64,000 nucleotides of DNA from Toxotes chatareus. Its lineage: Eukaryota > Chordata > Actinopteri > Toxotidae. The stretch lies in assembly GCA_016801885.1 (NCBI GenBank), contig CM028899.1, positions 18,057,501-18,121,500 of the forward strand. Reading direction: 5' to 3'. The position numbers and the translations under genes were made by a program. Below are positions 22,771 to 37,200 of this stretch, piece by piece; position 1 is the stretch's first letter; every line of letters starts with the position of its first letter. Under the pieces are notes generated by a model. The model ran no database searches. It had not been told where the DNA came from and saw only the letters and a program-made list of their open reading frames with translations.

Positions 22771-24418
22771 AAAGGGGTGTGCCCCCTCTCTGCGCTCCAT
22801 GGGGAATGCAAGACCTGGATAAAGATCACAGGCACGCACACAAACACATTTGCAGCGACTTTCTTTGAGAAGGAATACTCAGACAGCTGAACAATAGCTA
22901 ACCACACAGTTTTAATGATCATGGTGCCAGACCACCACTTCAAGAAAGTGCATATGGGTACTGTTAGTTCTGGCACTGACAAGAATTGATATCTGAAGCG
23001 AAGCCACTTTAAACAGCAAACATTAACCGCCCCCCCCCCTCCCCGCCAGCAAGAATTACATCAGCAACTTGTCCATGCTGTTGATGTTATTTATGTCACC
23101 ATCATGCCCACGAAAATGATTTTCTTTACCTTAAAACAACACTCTGCACCGAAACAATGTTTACGGTGAATGGAGAGTGAGCAAGAGTGTGGGCTACTTT
23201 TTTAACGTTTTGGAATAGAATAGTTCATACCTGATCTAAAAGAATCATTCAACAAGAAGCTGTTTCACTGCTTTGTAATCCCTTTGATGCAATCAGGTTA
23301 TTAAGTAACTGCTCGCAAGCCCTGTTTTGGCCTTGTTGTTGATACCACACAAAAAACCCCTCAAACTCACTGAGGAACATGTTTTGACTTAACATTTTGC
23401 TGTTCTGTTCTATGCTCTAATCTTTTAATGACATTTTCTTATTCAGAGTATTGTTGTAGTCTGGGTAAAAACAGAAATCAGACCATTAATGGAACCTCAG
23501 AGTAAAGCAGGTAAGTTGTGTCAAGCATCCTGGAGAATTAAAATTCCTCTTTGAATTTAAGCAGTGATAGTTTCATCTCTCTCTTCATGTAATTCCAGGC
23601 CAAGAATCAAAATATCTAAAGAGCCTAAAACTTTTGTGTATTTTTAGTCTGCAGGGACTCAAAAAAATGAGGTCTAAACTGAGGTAGCATTCAAAGCTAT
23701 TATCCAGCACTGCTTTATCCTTGCAAGAGCAGGTGAATCATTTGCTATGCATTTTGTAGAAAAGCAACATCTGTACAAGAGATTGCAATCAGGTGTTGAC
23801 AAAGGCAGTGTTAAAAATATCAGTCCCCAGAGCAAAAGATAGAAAACCACTCAGCTAGGCCACTGACACCTTACAAGGGCAATCACTATGGCACAGAACA
23901 CACGGCCTGTGTGTGTGCAGGCGGGCATGTGGCAGAATTTAGCTTTCAGACTTCATGTAAACAAACCCAGAGACTATCACCAGAGGCTCTTTTGAGTGTG
24001 TGTATACCTGTGCACATACTTGTGTGTGTCAGTGCATAGCTTAACGTCCTGCATGCTTGTGGGTTGTTGTTGTTGTTGGGGTTTTTTTCAGTTTTGACTG
24101 TGAACCATAGTGGTTGTTGTATTTTCAATATGAGCATGTGTTTTATCTCACTGTCTGAGTCAGTGTGTCTCCTTCCTAATGACAGCCAGCAATGTTGAGG
24201 AAGAGATTAAGTCCAGAACACATGAAGGTAAACTTCCGATCCTTTAGAAGAGCATGTATCTTAAAGTGCATCTGGGATCGAGACTGGACTGTGAGTCTTT
24301 TCTGCTGTGGCTTGACATTACACGAGCGTATTTAGAGAACCCAGATGCTGCGGTGAGGTTAAGTTTCTCAGATGTACTTCCCGTGATGAAAACTCAAAAA
24401 CGTGTGGTTTTCACACAC

Positions 24419-24449
<31 letters not shown>

Positions 24450-27400
24450 GATGTTTTTAGACTTCTGAGGAGCACATTTGATGTTTTGTATAGTGGTGGG
24501 GCTCATGTTCAAGTGAGAAATATCAGCAACTGAGGTGATGGATCAAAATGGGGACTGATTTGGAATCAGATGAAGTGTTTTCAACACTAGGAAAGTTTAA
24601 TTTTTCTGGAGGAATCAATTTTGACCTTGATGTTCATCCCCTGAGTGTGTGAGTAATGTTAGTTAATTCATTGGTTCCTCTCTCATTTTCCAGAAAATGC
24701 AGAGCCTGCCGAGCTGAAACAGTTCTTTGACCTGAACTACTCCCATATCTACTATGTCTTCTTTGAGAACTTTGTCACCATCGAGGTCAGCCTCAAGCAA
24801 AAAGGTAAGTTTCACTGATGCTCAAAGTAAAGAACAAAACTTTAACAGGGTAGGCTGGGTTTACATAAAGCAATAAAACACAGCTATTAAAGCTGTAATA
24901 TGATGCTGTCTTCAAGCTAGTCTCTGTGTTTCAGGTCATAAGTCTCAGAGGGAGGAGCTGGACTCAATCCTCTTCATCTTTGAGGTAATGAAATATCACA
25001 AATTTCTACCCAAAATGAAAGTCTGGAGAAAACTGTTGGATAACTTTCTGTAGGTGCTCTTAGTCAGTACCACAACACCAGCTGGCATTGACCTCAGCCT
25101 AAGACCACCAGCGTTTATGCAACACTCAGAATTGAGTGGTGGTGCTTAGAGTAGCCAGGATAAGATAGCAGGGAGCGTATGTGTGTTACTGACCTCCATT
25201 TGTCCCCTTCACACTCCAAAAACTCCTCTTTAAATTCAGAACAGGCCTGAGCAAGGCAGGGGGGGCTAGTAAAAGAATATGCGTAAAAAAGTTTTTTGGT
25301 TTTTTTTTTAGATTTCAGGTCATTATCCATTCCTAGTTGAAAGGCCAAATATATAAAACTTGCAGCAAAATATTGCAACTAATAATTATTATTTTCTCAT
25401 TAATTTAATCCTTTTTTTTTTCACCAGAAAATCCTCCAGCTCCTACCAGAGAGAATCCAGAGCCGATGGCAGTTTCACAGCATCGGTAACACACAAAACC
25501 GCACTCAGTCCCTTTCTTAAAACATGTTACAATTGCTTTTGTACATGAAAGATCAGATAGTCCCCGAAAACTATGTGTTGTTGAATCAGGTTTAACCAGT
25601 CTTGAACAGTGTGGCCACTCACATGACAGATTATTTCATGCAATGTGAAGAGACCTTCTATCACCAGAACATAGCATAGTGAAAAATCCATGGCTGGATG
25701 TTGCCAGTCTGCAGTTGCAGCAGCATTTCAACATTGCGTTTCCATTTTCCTTAAGATGTCTTTACCACAATTTGACAACTTATTATTTCTCCAAATGCAG
25801 ACGAATGTAAAGTGAACTTCTGGCTAACTTTGATTATAGTTGCTTTACTCCGTGGCTGTAAATGACCAAGCTGATATGTCTTTCTCTCGCAGGGCTGATT
25901 CTCAAGAAGCTGTTACACACCGGAAACTCCTTAAAGGTGCTCTTCTGTTTTGTTAACTGTGTGTTTCCTGTCAATCATATCGCCCACATTCTAAACCTCT
26001 GGCCTCCTATTAGGACACATTCAAGCCCTTCTTAATATATTTTTTTAAGTCTTAATATGGGAAAAAAGTAAATGCTGCAAGTAACATGTACTAATCTGGT
26101 TTCTGGTCATGCCTCTTCTCTCTTCTTCATCTGTCTTCCACATTATAGATCCGTCGTGAAGGTGTGCGCCTGTTCCTGCTGTGGATGCAGGCGTTACAGA
26201 GTAATGCAGAACGTGAGCAGCTCTGCATGTTTGCCTGTTTGATTCCTGGCTTCCCAGCGCCACTCTGCCACGGGACCCCACGCACCCTGGACACGCTGAT
26301 CAACCCACCACTGAGTTTGACAGAGAGTTAGTACAATAAACCATCTCACACACACACATACAGGGGAGTTAAACTGATAAATAGGCTCAACATTTAACTC
26401 GGTTAAAAAAAAAAAAAAAACAGGCACTGTTACACACTTTTAACAAGACATGATAGCTTGTGCAACATTTGGAACCTCATTCATTTTTTTCCACAATTTA
26501 TACAGAGATCAGACAAATGATAACATGGCAGCAACACTACACTATTCATTATACTAGTGTATTGATAATAGGTCCTTCTGCTTCTAACCCTCTGCAGCTC
26601 AGGTGACCCCAGAAGAGATCACTCCACTGGTTCCTCCCCAGTCGGGTGACAAGAATCAGGAAGACCTCACCGCCTACTTCCTAGAAGCGCTACTGAAATA
26701 CATGGTAAACCAGGTATTATCATTATTTCTTACTAACACAGCTAACACAAAATAATTACTGATGCCATACTAATGCCACTAATGCTAAACAAATGGGAGG
26801 TAACCAATTACTGATACAATACAAGCTTCTTATCTTGTACAAACATGGTGGTAGATAAAGCATTCATCTGATCCCTTACTGGTATCACTAACTCCCTCAA
26901 ATACAAGTTTCTTCCCTTATTGACACAAACTGACTTTGTTCTGCCATTTCCTCCTCTTGCTATCACATACACATGCATGCAGTCATGCACATGGTGATAA
27001 CATTCTCCCATTAAAACAATGGCGCTCTTCTCCACTTGACCCTATTTTGTGTGTGCGATGCTCTGTATAACACAAGCTTGTTTGTCTTTTTGTGTGTGTG
27101 TGTGTGTGTGTGTCCACCAGGCCAAGTCTCTAGAGTGGCGTTGTAAAGAGAACCATGAACGTGGCTTTAGCTTCCTCTTTGGTCACTTCAGGAAGTTTTA
27201 CCTTCCTCACATCTTTCCCAACTTTGCCATGGAAACGAGCCTCTACAACCCCATACTGGGTCAGTACAATGAAGCCACTAAGAGCTACTTTATACTGTAA
27301 ATCCAAAAACTCATTGGAACACACTGACTGAACAGTGATATTATAATACTGCAGTTATACACCACATAAGTAAAGATTTTCCTCTTTCCCTGTAGACGTG

Positions 27401-30400
27401 CCTCCGATACGTCCTAAGCCCTACTACAGTCTGGTTCGCAGGGAGCAGGACAGTGGTGAAACTGTGTACTGCACCAAGGAGAGCTTCCTTCAGGCCCGAG
27501 TCATCTTCATACGCTGGCTGGTTTCCTTCTGGCTGGAGCCACGACCCAACACACACACACACATCCCAGGAACAGAGGGAGAGAGCGTCCCCAAGAACAT
27601 ACAGGTAAATTGCATATTATGTTGCTGTAAATTACTAGGCTTGGTATTTTGTTACTGTGTGATTTGCTAAATGAGCTAAACTGCTCATGCTAGCTACCTG
27701 GGTGTTCTTCTGTTTATTCTAAACACACTAGAAATGTACAAGACATTACTTCCTGAGGTTTAGAGGGTTTTTAAAGGGATATCTGTAACATGAAAAGGTA
27801 AACAACTGTCCATTATTCATCCAGTTTCTCTGTATTTTCTTACCTCACTGTATAACCTGTGTAAATCTTGACCTGCAGCGAGCAGCAGCCGGCCTTGCAG
27901 CTCGCTCTGCAGGCAGCTCAGACGACAGTGGCGGAGGTGGGATTCGGTCTGACAGCCACCTGGAGAGTAGCGGGGGTTTGTCCGGGCCAGGAGGAGGCAG
28001 CATGGGGCTGTCGGGGGGTCCGGGGGTTGGGAATGAGCCAGAGCAGAGCCACTCCAACACATCTACGCTGACTGAGAGGGAACCCAGCTCCTCCTCACTC
28101 TGCTCCATGGACGAAGAGCAGCTGACGGACATGGAGGTGGTGAGGAGAGTGCTGACCAGCTCCAGAACCAACGTCAACTTCATCACAGAGATCTTTAGAC
28201 AGGTGAAGAAGAAATAACTGTTTTATGCAGCAATTCCAGTGTGTCACACCTTTGACAACCACTTTGATGGTGTGTTATGTCATTGGAGTGGATCCAGTTG
28301 TTATTTTTCTATTAGTAGATTTTATGTGTCGTATCACTGGACCAATTGCTTTTCCATTCCTCAGTACATCGTCACGTCATTTGATCCTCTGCAACTATCT
28401 TTCATTGAGAGAAACTTTAAGTGAAATAATCATTATATGTTGTGAAATATGATCTGTTAATATTGATTTGTTTGTCTTTGCCAATACAGGCATTTCTTCT
28501 TCCTATGTGTGAGTCAGCAGCGATGCGAAAAGTGGTCCGTGTTTACCAGGAGTGGATCTCCATGGAGGACAAGCCAGTGTTTATGAAGGAGCCAGAGGAA
28601 GGTCCTTATCCCATAGCCACAGCCAGCAGCCTGGATTCAGGCTCTCAGCTTGGAGACAAAGAGGACGAGGTGAGGAATTACTTGAAACAAGTAATGGAAA
28701 CCAATGCAATATTCAAATAAATGAGGGGCCATGTCAACAGATCTTTATGTACACATACATAATCATGCTAAATGTCCACTTCTGTCAAACTTCATGCCTC
28801 CAGAAATTCTGTTATAAATTTTAAGTCTCAAGGCCAAGCTGAGATAAAGCTCCCTGCAGAGCTACAGAAGACATCACAGAGCTGTTTTCACAGGCACAGT
28901 ATTGATCCATGAGATGAGTAAACTGAACCATGCCTGTGTTTTCTTTCCTCCTTAGGGAATGAACAAAGTGATTGACAGTGAATTGCTGGAGTACAGTGTT
29001 CATGCTGGAGTTCAGACTACACTACAGGTACGTTTCTCACATTAAAAGTCACTTAAAAGTGTCCGTCTTCCTGTTTCACTCATAAACTCAAAAGTCTAAT
29101 TGTTACAGCATATTGTTCCTGTCCTTAAAGTGTTTTTGATCTAACTAACACCCTAACTACTTGCCTGCAGGTATTTATCACCCACTCCTCCAACGTTTTC
29201 CTATTGGAGCCAGCCAACGACATCAAGATCCTTTTAGAGGAGCATGTTGACATGTGCAAGCGAGTCCTGAACATCTACCGCAGCCTTGTCATGCATGAGA
29301 CCATGGACCAGAAAACATGGTAAAGAGAAGCTGCACAAACACCGGCAAAGATACAGTAAATCACGCTGGTTACTACAGACTGGGAGACACTATAAAACAT
29401 CATCTCAAATTTGTTTGCCTGTATTTGTTTGTAGGGAGCAGATCTTATTGGTTCTGCTGAGGGTGACGGAGTCAGTGATGAAAAGACCTCCATCCATCAT
29501 GCCTCAGGGCAAGAAGAACACGTTGTCAGGAAGACTGGCTGGACCTATCTTTCAGGTATATCACTATCACTGTGTTAAACAGACTAAAGATGTTTTTCAT
29601 GAGAACCGAACATGGAAACAGGACACAGGAGGCTTCTCTGCAGTATGTAAAAGAAATGAATGTATGAATGGGATCACTGTTGCAGTCATGATAGAATTGC
29701 TTTTGTTAACAGTAACACGGTTTCTGGAGGACAGATTGGCATGTGGGGTTCTAAATACTTTATATATAGTTGACTAAAACAAACGGTATAGTATATTATT
29801 ATCACTGTAGATTGTGTAAAAGCATGTGATGCACTCATGGAAATGCTGTAATCATACAATAGAAGAGTAGTTTACTTGTATATATATTTTTGGTCTTGGA
29901 TTCTCATAAATCCTTCTCCAGAAGTCCTTCTTACACAATGATGCAATTTTATTATTTACCAAACATATTTTCTGAACACCTTATAATGAAGTTTAGTATT
30001 TCCCAGGTTTAATCCAGCTGACGAGTATTTAGTTTTGGTGAGCAGAGAGCTGGAATACAGCCTTTTCTAATATGACATTATATCATTTCACCTCTCCACA
30101 GACGCTGATAGTAGCCTGGATTAAGGGGAACTTAAACGTCTACATCAGCAGAGAGCTGTGGGACGACCTCCTCTCCGTCCTCTCTTCTCTGACCTGCTGG
30201 GAGGAACTGGTCACAGAGTGGTCTCTCACCATGGAAACCCTCACCAAGGTACTTACAGTCACCATATTTTCAGCTATGTCCAAACATTAAATCAAGCACT
30301 ATGTCCACACTGTGTATAGATATGAAAAAGTTAAGTTCATGTAAGGTTCTAACACAAATGATTTCGTTTCTGATTTCAGTGCATCACAGAAAATGTAAAG

Positions 30401-31181
30401 ATGGATTTCTAGCATTTTAAAGGCATGCTTTCTGAGCTGGAATTGTGGACTTACAAATTGATTTATTAATAATTTTAATTCCGAGCAAATAAACTGCACT
30501 TTTCAGTTCAGTTACATACTACGGCAGCACTTCTGTTCCTGTTTTTAGGCCAGTTTATTTTTGCCTCTGTCACCTTTCATTCTGTTTCTCACATGCTCTG
30601 CTGTTAGAGTGTTGGAAGAGTTGAAGCAGTGTGTATGTCTGTCTTTCATAGGTGCTGGCCAGGAACCTGTACAGTGTTGATCTCAACGAGCTGCCTCTGG
30701 ACAAACTCAGTGAACAAAAGCAGAAGAAACATAAAGGAAAAGGTTGGTCAGTCACAAACCTTTTAAAGACACACGGAACGTCCTAACAGATACACAGCCA
30801 GCTGTTTTTGACATCACCCGAGCAGCCCTAAGTCTTAAAAACAGTTGCAGTCTGTTAACACATTATCATAATCCTTAGTCCAGCACGTCTGTACACATCA
30901 GCTGTAGTTACAGAGAGAGACAGAAAATATCCTTAAGTACATCTGAATGTGCACTGACAAGACAACATTCATACACAAGGTATCGGTTCAGAGGGCCAGC
31001 GGCAGGTTGTGGATCGTTCCTTCTCCAAAGGCTGGAGCAGAGATCAACCAGGCCAGGCAGCAGCTATGAGACAGCGAAGCGCCACCACCGCTGGCTCACC
31101 AGGCATCGAAAAGGCTAGGAGTATTGTGCGCCAGAAGACTGTAGGTCAGTATTCTCCCACTTAGATGTCTGTCCTCCTTGT

Positions 31182-31213
<32 letters not shown>

Positions 31214-34200
31214 AGAAAGGCCTGATTTATTTGGCCAAGAAAATGGAGGTATTAGTCCTGTTCAAAGCACAGATTCCCAGATATTGTTGTGTGTATCCTG
31301 GTAAAACTCGCTGGCTGGCATGTGTGTTTATGTGAGTGTTCAAGGGGAGCTCAGTAGGGGAAGACTAGGGCCCTTTCTTTCCCCAGTTTGGCTCCTCTTT
31401 CTTCTCATTCACTTTTATTTGACTCGATATGCCTCCTCTGTTTTTTCTCCTCCTGCCTGTCTGTCTGTCTGTCTGACAGGAAGTTGTGGCGTATGCTTAC
31501 TGTCATTCCCTCTTCTCAAGATTATCTTATTTATGTGAAGCCTTCAGCTGTGGCCATTGGTGTGAGAGAGGCGTTCGTAACACCACTGTACAGAAATAAC
31601 TGTTCTAGCTTAGAGCAAGGTGATGATGACTTAGGCTGTGACTGTAATGTAGAATTTGAAATGGGTCAATTATTCAGAAGTTATATTGAAAAAGGCAGCA
31701 ATGCTGTATTGGCATTAATTTTTTTGACATACCTAAAAGGCGATTCATTTAGAAGTCTTGTCCAGGTAATATATTTACTAACCTTAATTAAAGGGCCATT
31801 GCTGAGAAACTTCTATATGCCGGTACACTGCATTTTATGTCGTTAGAGTCACTTGTGCTGGTTCTAAAATAGTGTGTTGTATTGTGAAAAATGAGTCCAC
31901 TCATACTGACGAACATTGTTGCAGGTGTGCAGCTGTTCAACGGTGAATGTATTTAAAAGTCACAGATTTGGTCAAACGTGCTGACGACCTCATTTCACAT
32001 TTTAACTGTGTATCTGCCTAGCATTAAAGAAAATGTCGTGCTCCTGTGTCTGAGCTGTACAGCGTGCCAAGCTGCCACCAGCCTCTCTGTCTCACTGTCT
32101 TTCTTCCAGAGCTAACCCCCGTCTCACTCCTCCTTCACCTCCCTTGTCTGTTTCCTCTACGTCTGCCCTTGTCACCTGCCTGTCTTTTCACAAACTTCTC
32201 TTCTCTGATTTCTCTCTACTGCATAAATCATATCTCTCTTTTATTTATTTTCATTTATTTCTGTCTCTCATTCTTCAAACTTGTTTTTTTTCTCTTTCTA
32301 ACTGATATCTTGATTTTTTTTTTCTGGACTTAATTTTCTATGTCATTTTGTCATTCCTTTCAGTTTTCCATCCTCACCCATATATCCACTCTTATTTCAC
32401 TTCACCTCACTTCAACACTTCCTTCCCTTCCCCTCTGCACTTCCACTGTGCTCTCTTCTGTCTCACACTGTTCCTCCTTTTCTTCTATTTCTCTTCTATC
32501 TGTTCTTCCCACTTCCTCAGCCCTGCGTAGCTGTTCTACGGGGGACTCTCTGCTGTCCTCAGCCTTTATCCGCAGTGCTAAGAGTGCTCCTGCTCTGGCT
32601 CCGCCTCTTCCTGTCCTCCTCCACCACCACCACCCTTTACTACCCCCTCTTGCCGACCAGCTGGCAGGTACACACTCTTTGCACTACCTGTCTGCCTGGA
32701 AAATGTAGTCGTCTGCACGTCTGAAAGTGAAGCTTTATGTCTGCCATATCCTCTATGTCTTTTCATATTTCTGTCATAATTGTCATTACCGATGGAACAA
32801 TTTGCATGTGGTCCTTCAGAAATCATACAGCCCTTCCCTTCTTGACCTGTAACTGGGATGATCAGTGTGACTTTGAGAAATGCTTGAACATCAAACGTGC
32901 ATCATTCCCCTGAAGCTGTGTGATAATCTCATCAGAATTGCCTGAAATTTTGCACATGACTAATAGATGATTTTAGCATATTGCACTTATTGTACCATTT
33001 AAAGGTAATTTTTATTTTGAAAATAGAGAAAATTTAGTGAAGAGTTGAGTTATATCTCATCATATCATCATACCTACTAAAGTAGGTATGCAAATGTTAT
33101 TCTATACTATGTGAATAAAACTGAAGACACATTTGCTTAAGTTGAAATGAGAATATTCTGTTTCTGTAGAACACTTGAATAACACTTCATAAGTGATGGG
33201 ATAGTTAATAAGAGCTTGTAAAACAAAGCATGCCCAACCGTCCTGTGTTTGACTTCCAGTCATTCAGCAATCGGAGTTTACATATAGAGAATTATATTCT
33301 GCGTCTAATGTTTGACCTCGGACAAAGAAATAATCACATAATGAGTTACTGGAAGTTATTCTTATTACTCAACAGTCAAAAGTGTCCTTAAAGTGTACTT
33401 AGAAATGATTGAATACTGTCTGTAACTTATGTCCTCCACAGCCTTCCAAAATGTTATATTCACTGTGCCTTCCATGTATATATTTTAACATTAGTTGGTG
33501 CATTTGAATTTTACCTAGTGACAGTATGAAATATTTCCAACCTGCTACCAAAGAATCAGATCTGTCATTTTGACTTTGTTCTACAAATATTTCACTGGTG
33601 TTGTGATGTAAATTATAAATTTGAACAGGTATCCGGAGGCAGCTCATGTGTCTCCGTTGACATGTCTGCATAAAACTTGGCCCTCCTGTTCTGCCTTCTG
33701 CTTGCTTGTTTCTCTGCCTGTTATCCTACATCTTTTACGTACCTGCCTGCCTGCACACATGCATGTCCCTCTGATATTTTATCAGCTCTGTATGCATGCA
33801 CTCTTTTCTGCCTTATACAAACATTGATTTTCCCTTTTTTTCCATCTCTCTACCACTGATGTCTCACGTGATAATTAATTTGATGCCGTTTATTCTTGGG
33901 GCGGCATGTAAATCAACTTGCCATTGGTGATGAGTTTACTTTATAATATTCTGTGCTTGTGTGATTTTATTTATTTGTACTATTGGGTTTATTTCTGTTG
34001 TTCTTTATGTATGTGTAAGTCTCTTGAAAGATGATTACAACTCTATAAAGTTTTTTTTTACACTTCTAAGTAGAAATGTTAAATATGTCATTAAAGAAGA
34101 CATTTAATGGTAGTTTTATATTTTTGTGTTGTATAATTGTGGACGGTGTTAGCTGTTTGAAGCTGGTGAAGTTGTAACAAACTGTCTTAGCCACCATGCT

Positions 34201-37200
34201 AAGCCAATGCTATTATTAACTGTTATCAAGAAAGTGGCATCTGTCTGCATAGATGCCAGATTTTTCTCTCAAAGCACAGTGTTCAAAATAGTGACTCAAA
34301 CAGCTATCATCCAGGAGTTTTTTTAGTTTCTCCTTTTAGAAACTAAGTTTGTTTTTTACGACAGACAGACAACAGATTCAGTTCTAAGATCCACGTCCCA
34401 GATTCATATATAACCTTGGGATGTCTGATATGAGTCTAGTTTACATTTTATGTCAGTCATGACTATGATTTGATTAAGGATCAGAGATTAAATGGCTTTG
34501 GCAGCCACAGTGCTTTAAACATTTAAATACATCCTATCAGTATGTATCCTTCTGTATGATCTTTTTTTGTAGAGACTTATACTGAAAAGTCCTGTTTGTT
34601 TTACAGTAAAATTGTGTGGTATCTATTATACAAATCTCTTGTTTACCATCTTGAGATATCGCTTCAGAAACACGTTGCCATGCTCACCATTACACAGCAG
34701 AATAATGACCACATCTGAGAATACTTTATTTTTGTCTTTGTGTTTGCAGGTTTCTATTCAACTATCTTTTTGGGAGTTTGTTGATTTAGAAGTGTGTGTC
34801 AGCATATGTGCATTTATATGTGTTCATTCCCATTTACACTTTACTAACCTCACTCCCCTTCTTCCATTTCCGCCCAATTACCAGACCTCGAGGACCCGCC
34901 AATCACGCTGACATCCCGCTCTTCTCGGATGCGTCACTCCTCCCAGAGCGATGAGGCCCCTCCTACCTCCTGTTCTGAAGTGTTCCAGGCCGTGACTTGT
35001 GACCTGGATGCCCCGGGCCCTTCCTCCCTGGCAAGGAGCAGCAGTGCCTCTGACATCATGGAGCCTTTCATCGCCGAGCGGGTCAAAGGTGAAGACCCTC
35101 AGAGGGATCCCTCTACGATCCCGACCCCCACCCACCACCACTCCACAACTTCCTCTTTACTCACAGCCAGCAGCCACGCAGCTCAGCCACTTCCACACCC
35201 TCTCACCCCCTCCTCTTCCACCCCTTTTACCTTCTCCAATGGTGTTGTTTCCTCGACCTCAGAGGGGCAAGATGATAGTAGTGGTTATGACCAGTTCTGG
35301 CACCAGATTGCCGCTCAAAGCCGAGGTTCTAGCTCTGATTGGGTAAGCGACTGGGATTCTGCTTTCACCTTTTCATCTGAAAAGGAAATTGATGTTGAAG
35401 AGGGTGAAATGGGAGCTGGGGTAGAGGAGGATGATTTATTCTCTTCTATTAGGGACTACCTCACTCACAAAGGAGGCGAGAGGAAGGAGGAGGCAGGAGA
35501 GAGAGATAGTTCTGGTCATACATTAGAGAACAGTGTTACTTTACCTGCACCGGTTCAAACGGGGTTAGCTAGAACACTGATAGAATCCACAGGAGAGGGG
35601 GGACAGGCAAGACAGGTAGTAAGACAGGAGAGAGAGACTTCTAAAGAGGACAGACAGGTAAGTAAATCAGTCAGACACAGTAGTGTGGATTCAACAGAGG
35701 AGAGTGAGGCAGAGCAGCGGAGCATCTATGAATGTCTGGAGCTGCAGTGCCAGTGGCCGTCACCCAATGCCAAAGGAAACGCTAGCCTTGACAGAAACAC
35801 TGGGGAGAAAAAGGGAGGAGGAAATACAGGAAGGGCGGCAGGATGGGAAGGGAAATGTGACGTGTGGAGGGAAATGGGAGACAAGAAACAGGATGATAAA
35901 GAAGCAGCAGGACATGAGAGGTCCAGTTTAATTAGACAAGATACTAACATAATAGAATCTAGTCTTGAATCGACTCAAACTCCCCAAACATCAGATCCTA
36001 TTAAGGCCAAGGTGCCCCGTGGTAGCACCAAAAGGCACCATTCTGGGGGTGTTCATGTCAGCTTCCGGCCCTCGACTGAGTCCGTCCAGTTTCACAACCC
36101 CCTTGAGAGTAAAGAGGCTCACTGGAAAGCCAGGCTGCGTCGCCTCAGTCACTTTCACACACACAGTCACTCAGCTGGGGAAAGGCCAGGGACCGGAGCT
36201 GGGGCAGGGTCAGTGGGCAAGCTGGGAGCAGGGGGTGCAGGTAAGTTTGGCCCTGTGGCTGGGATTAGCCATAGAGCAGGGGCACATGAGAAATTAGCCG
36301 CTGGGACTGTAACGGATCATGGCGGGGCAGGGGGTACAGCAGGCACTGGAGGTCTGGAAAACAAGACTGGGAGTGGAGGGGACAAGGACAGACAACAACC
36401 TGGATCCTGTGTGGGATCCAGTCTGGGCTCTGAGGTTCACTCAGAGGTGTTATCAAGTAGTTCCTCAGGCGTGTCATCAGGGGTCCGTGGCCGCTTGGGA
36501 CGTTCAGCCTTGCGATCTCGAGTCTCCCGCTCACGCTCCCAGGAGCCAGGCAGCACAGCCTCACGTCACCACCAAGGGGCCCTTCTTGGTGGTGTCTATA
36601 AGACTGTGGTTCACGCTCTGTCCTCCAAGCCCCGACCCCGAGGTCAGGGGTCATCCCAAGGCTCGTCACCACAGCGGCAGGGCCGGGCTGCCATGGGTGA
36701 CGCATCGCTAAGAGACCTCTACTCCCATGTCCTGGGCTACTTTGGACGAAAGACGACCACGCCAGGTGAGGATTGCAACGAACGAAGCGCTCATAAAGGA
36801 CACAGCAGATAAAACAACTGTGGAGAGACAAATACTCACAAAACACAAACACCAGCAACTCTCTTTCCCTTTTTTTGGCTGTTTTTAACTGGTTTGTTAT
36901 GATGGAATGATATTTTTTTGGCTGACACTCATCATCTTGCTGCTGGACTGAAATTCAACTCCCTGTTGATGTGTTTCCTCTTGAACGTAGCCCCTCCTCC
37001 AGCCTGCCTCCTGTCAAGGACCCCACCCCCCCTCCTTCCATACCTTCCCACTTGTACCTCTACCTGAGAAGCCCCTCCCTCCTTCTCCTGTCTTCTTTCT
37101 TCTAAAGGTTTTGGGATTTTAACCTCTTCTCCCCCTTTCCCCCCTTCTCCACCTCCTCCTTCCTCTCCTCAATGTTGCATGCGGCCTCCTCATGCCTCCT

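Larger units (their letters stand above)
21809..24693 (+). other. ralgapa1 intron 1 with microsatellites and a candidate microexon
   Basis: Contains a T19-G10 tract (22399-22427), a TG/AG compound microsatellite (22706-22770), a T28 tract (24419-24446) and a 42-base candidate exon (24186-24227). The remaining sequence shows no coding homology. Confidence 0.7.

Noticed and set aside
22432..22982. Minus-strand frames containing long His-Thr runs
   Set aside because: Produced by translating the CA microsatellite; no gene structure.
36265..36858. Long minus-strand open frame (197 codons)
   Set aside because: Lies antisense to the giant ralgapa1 exon, with no family resemblance. It is a shadow of GC-rich coding sequence.
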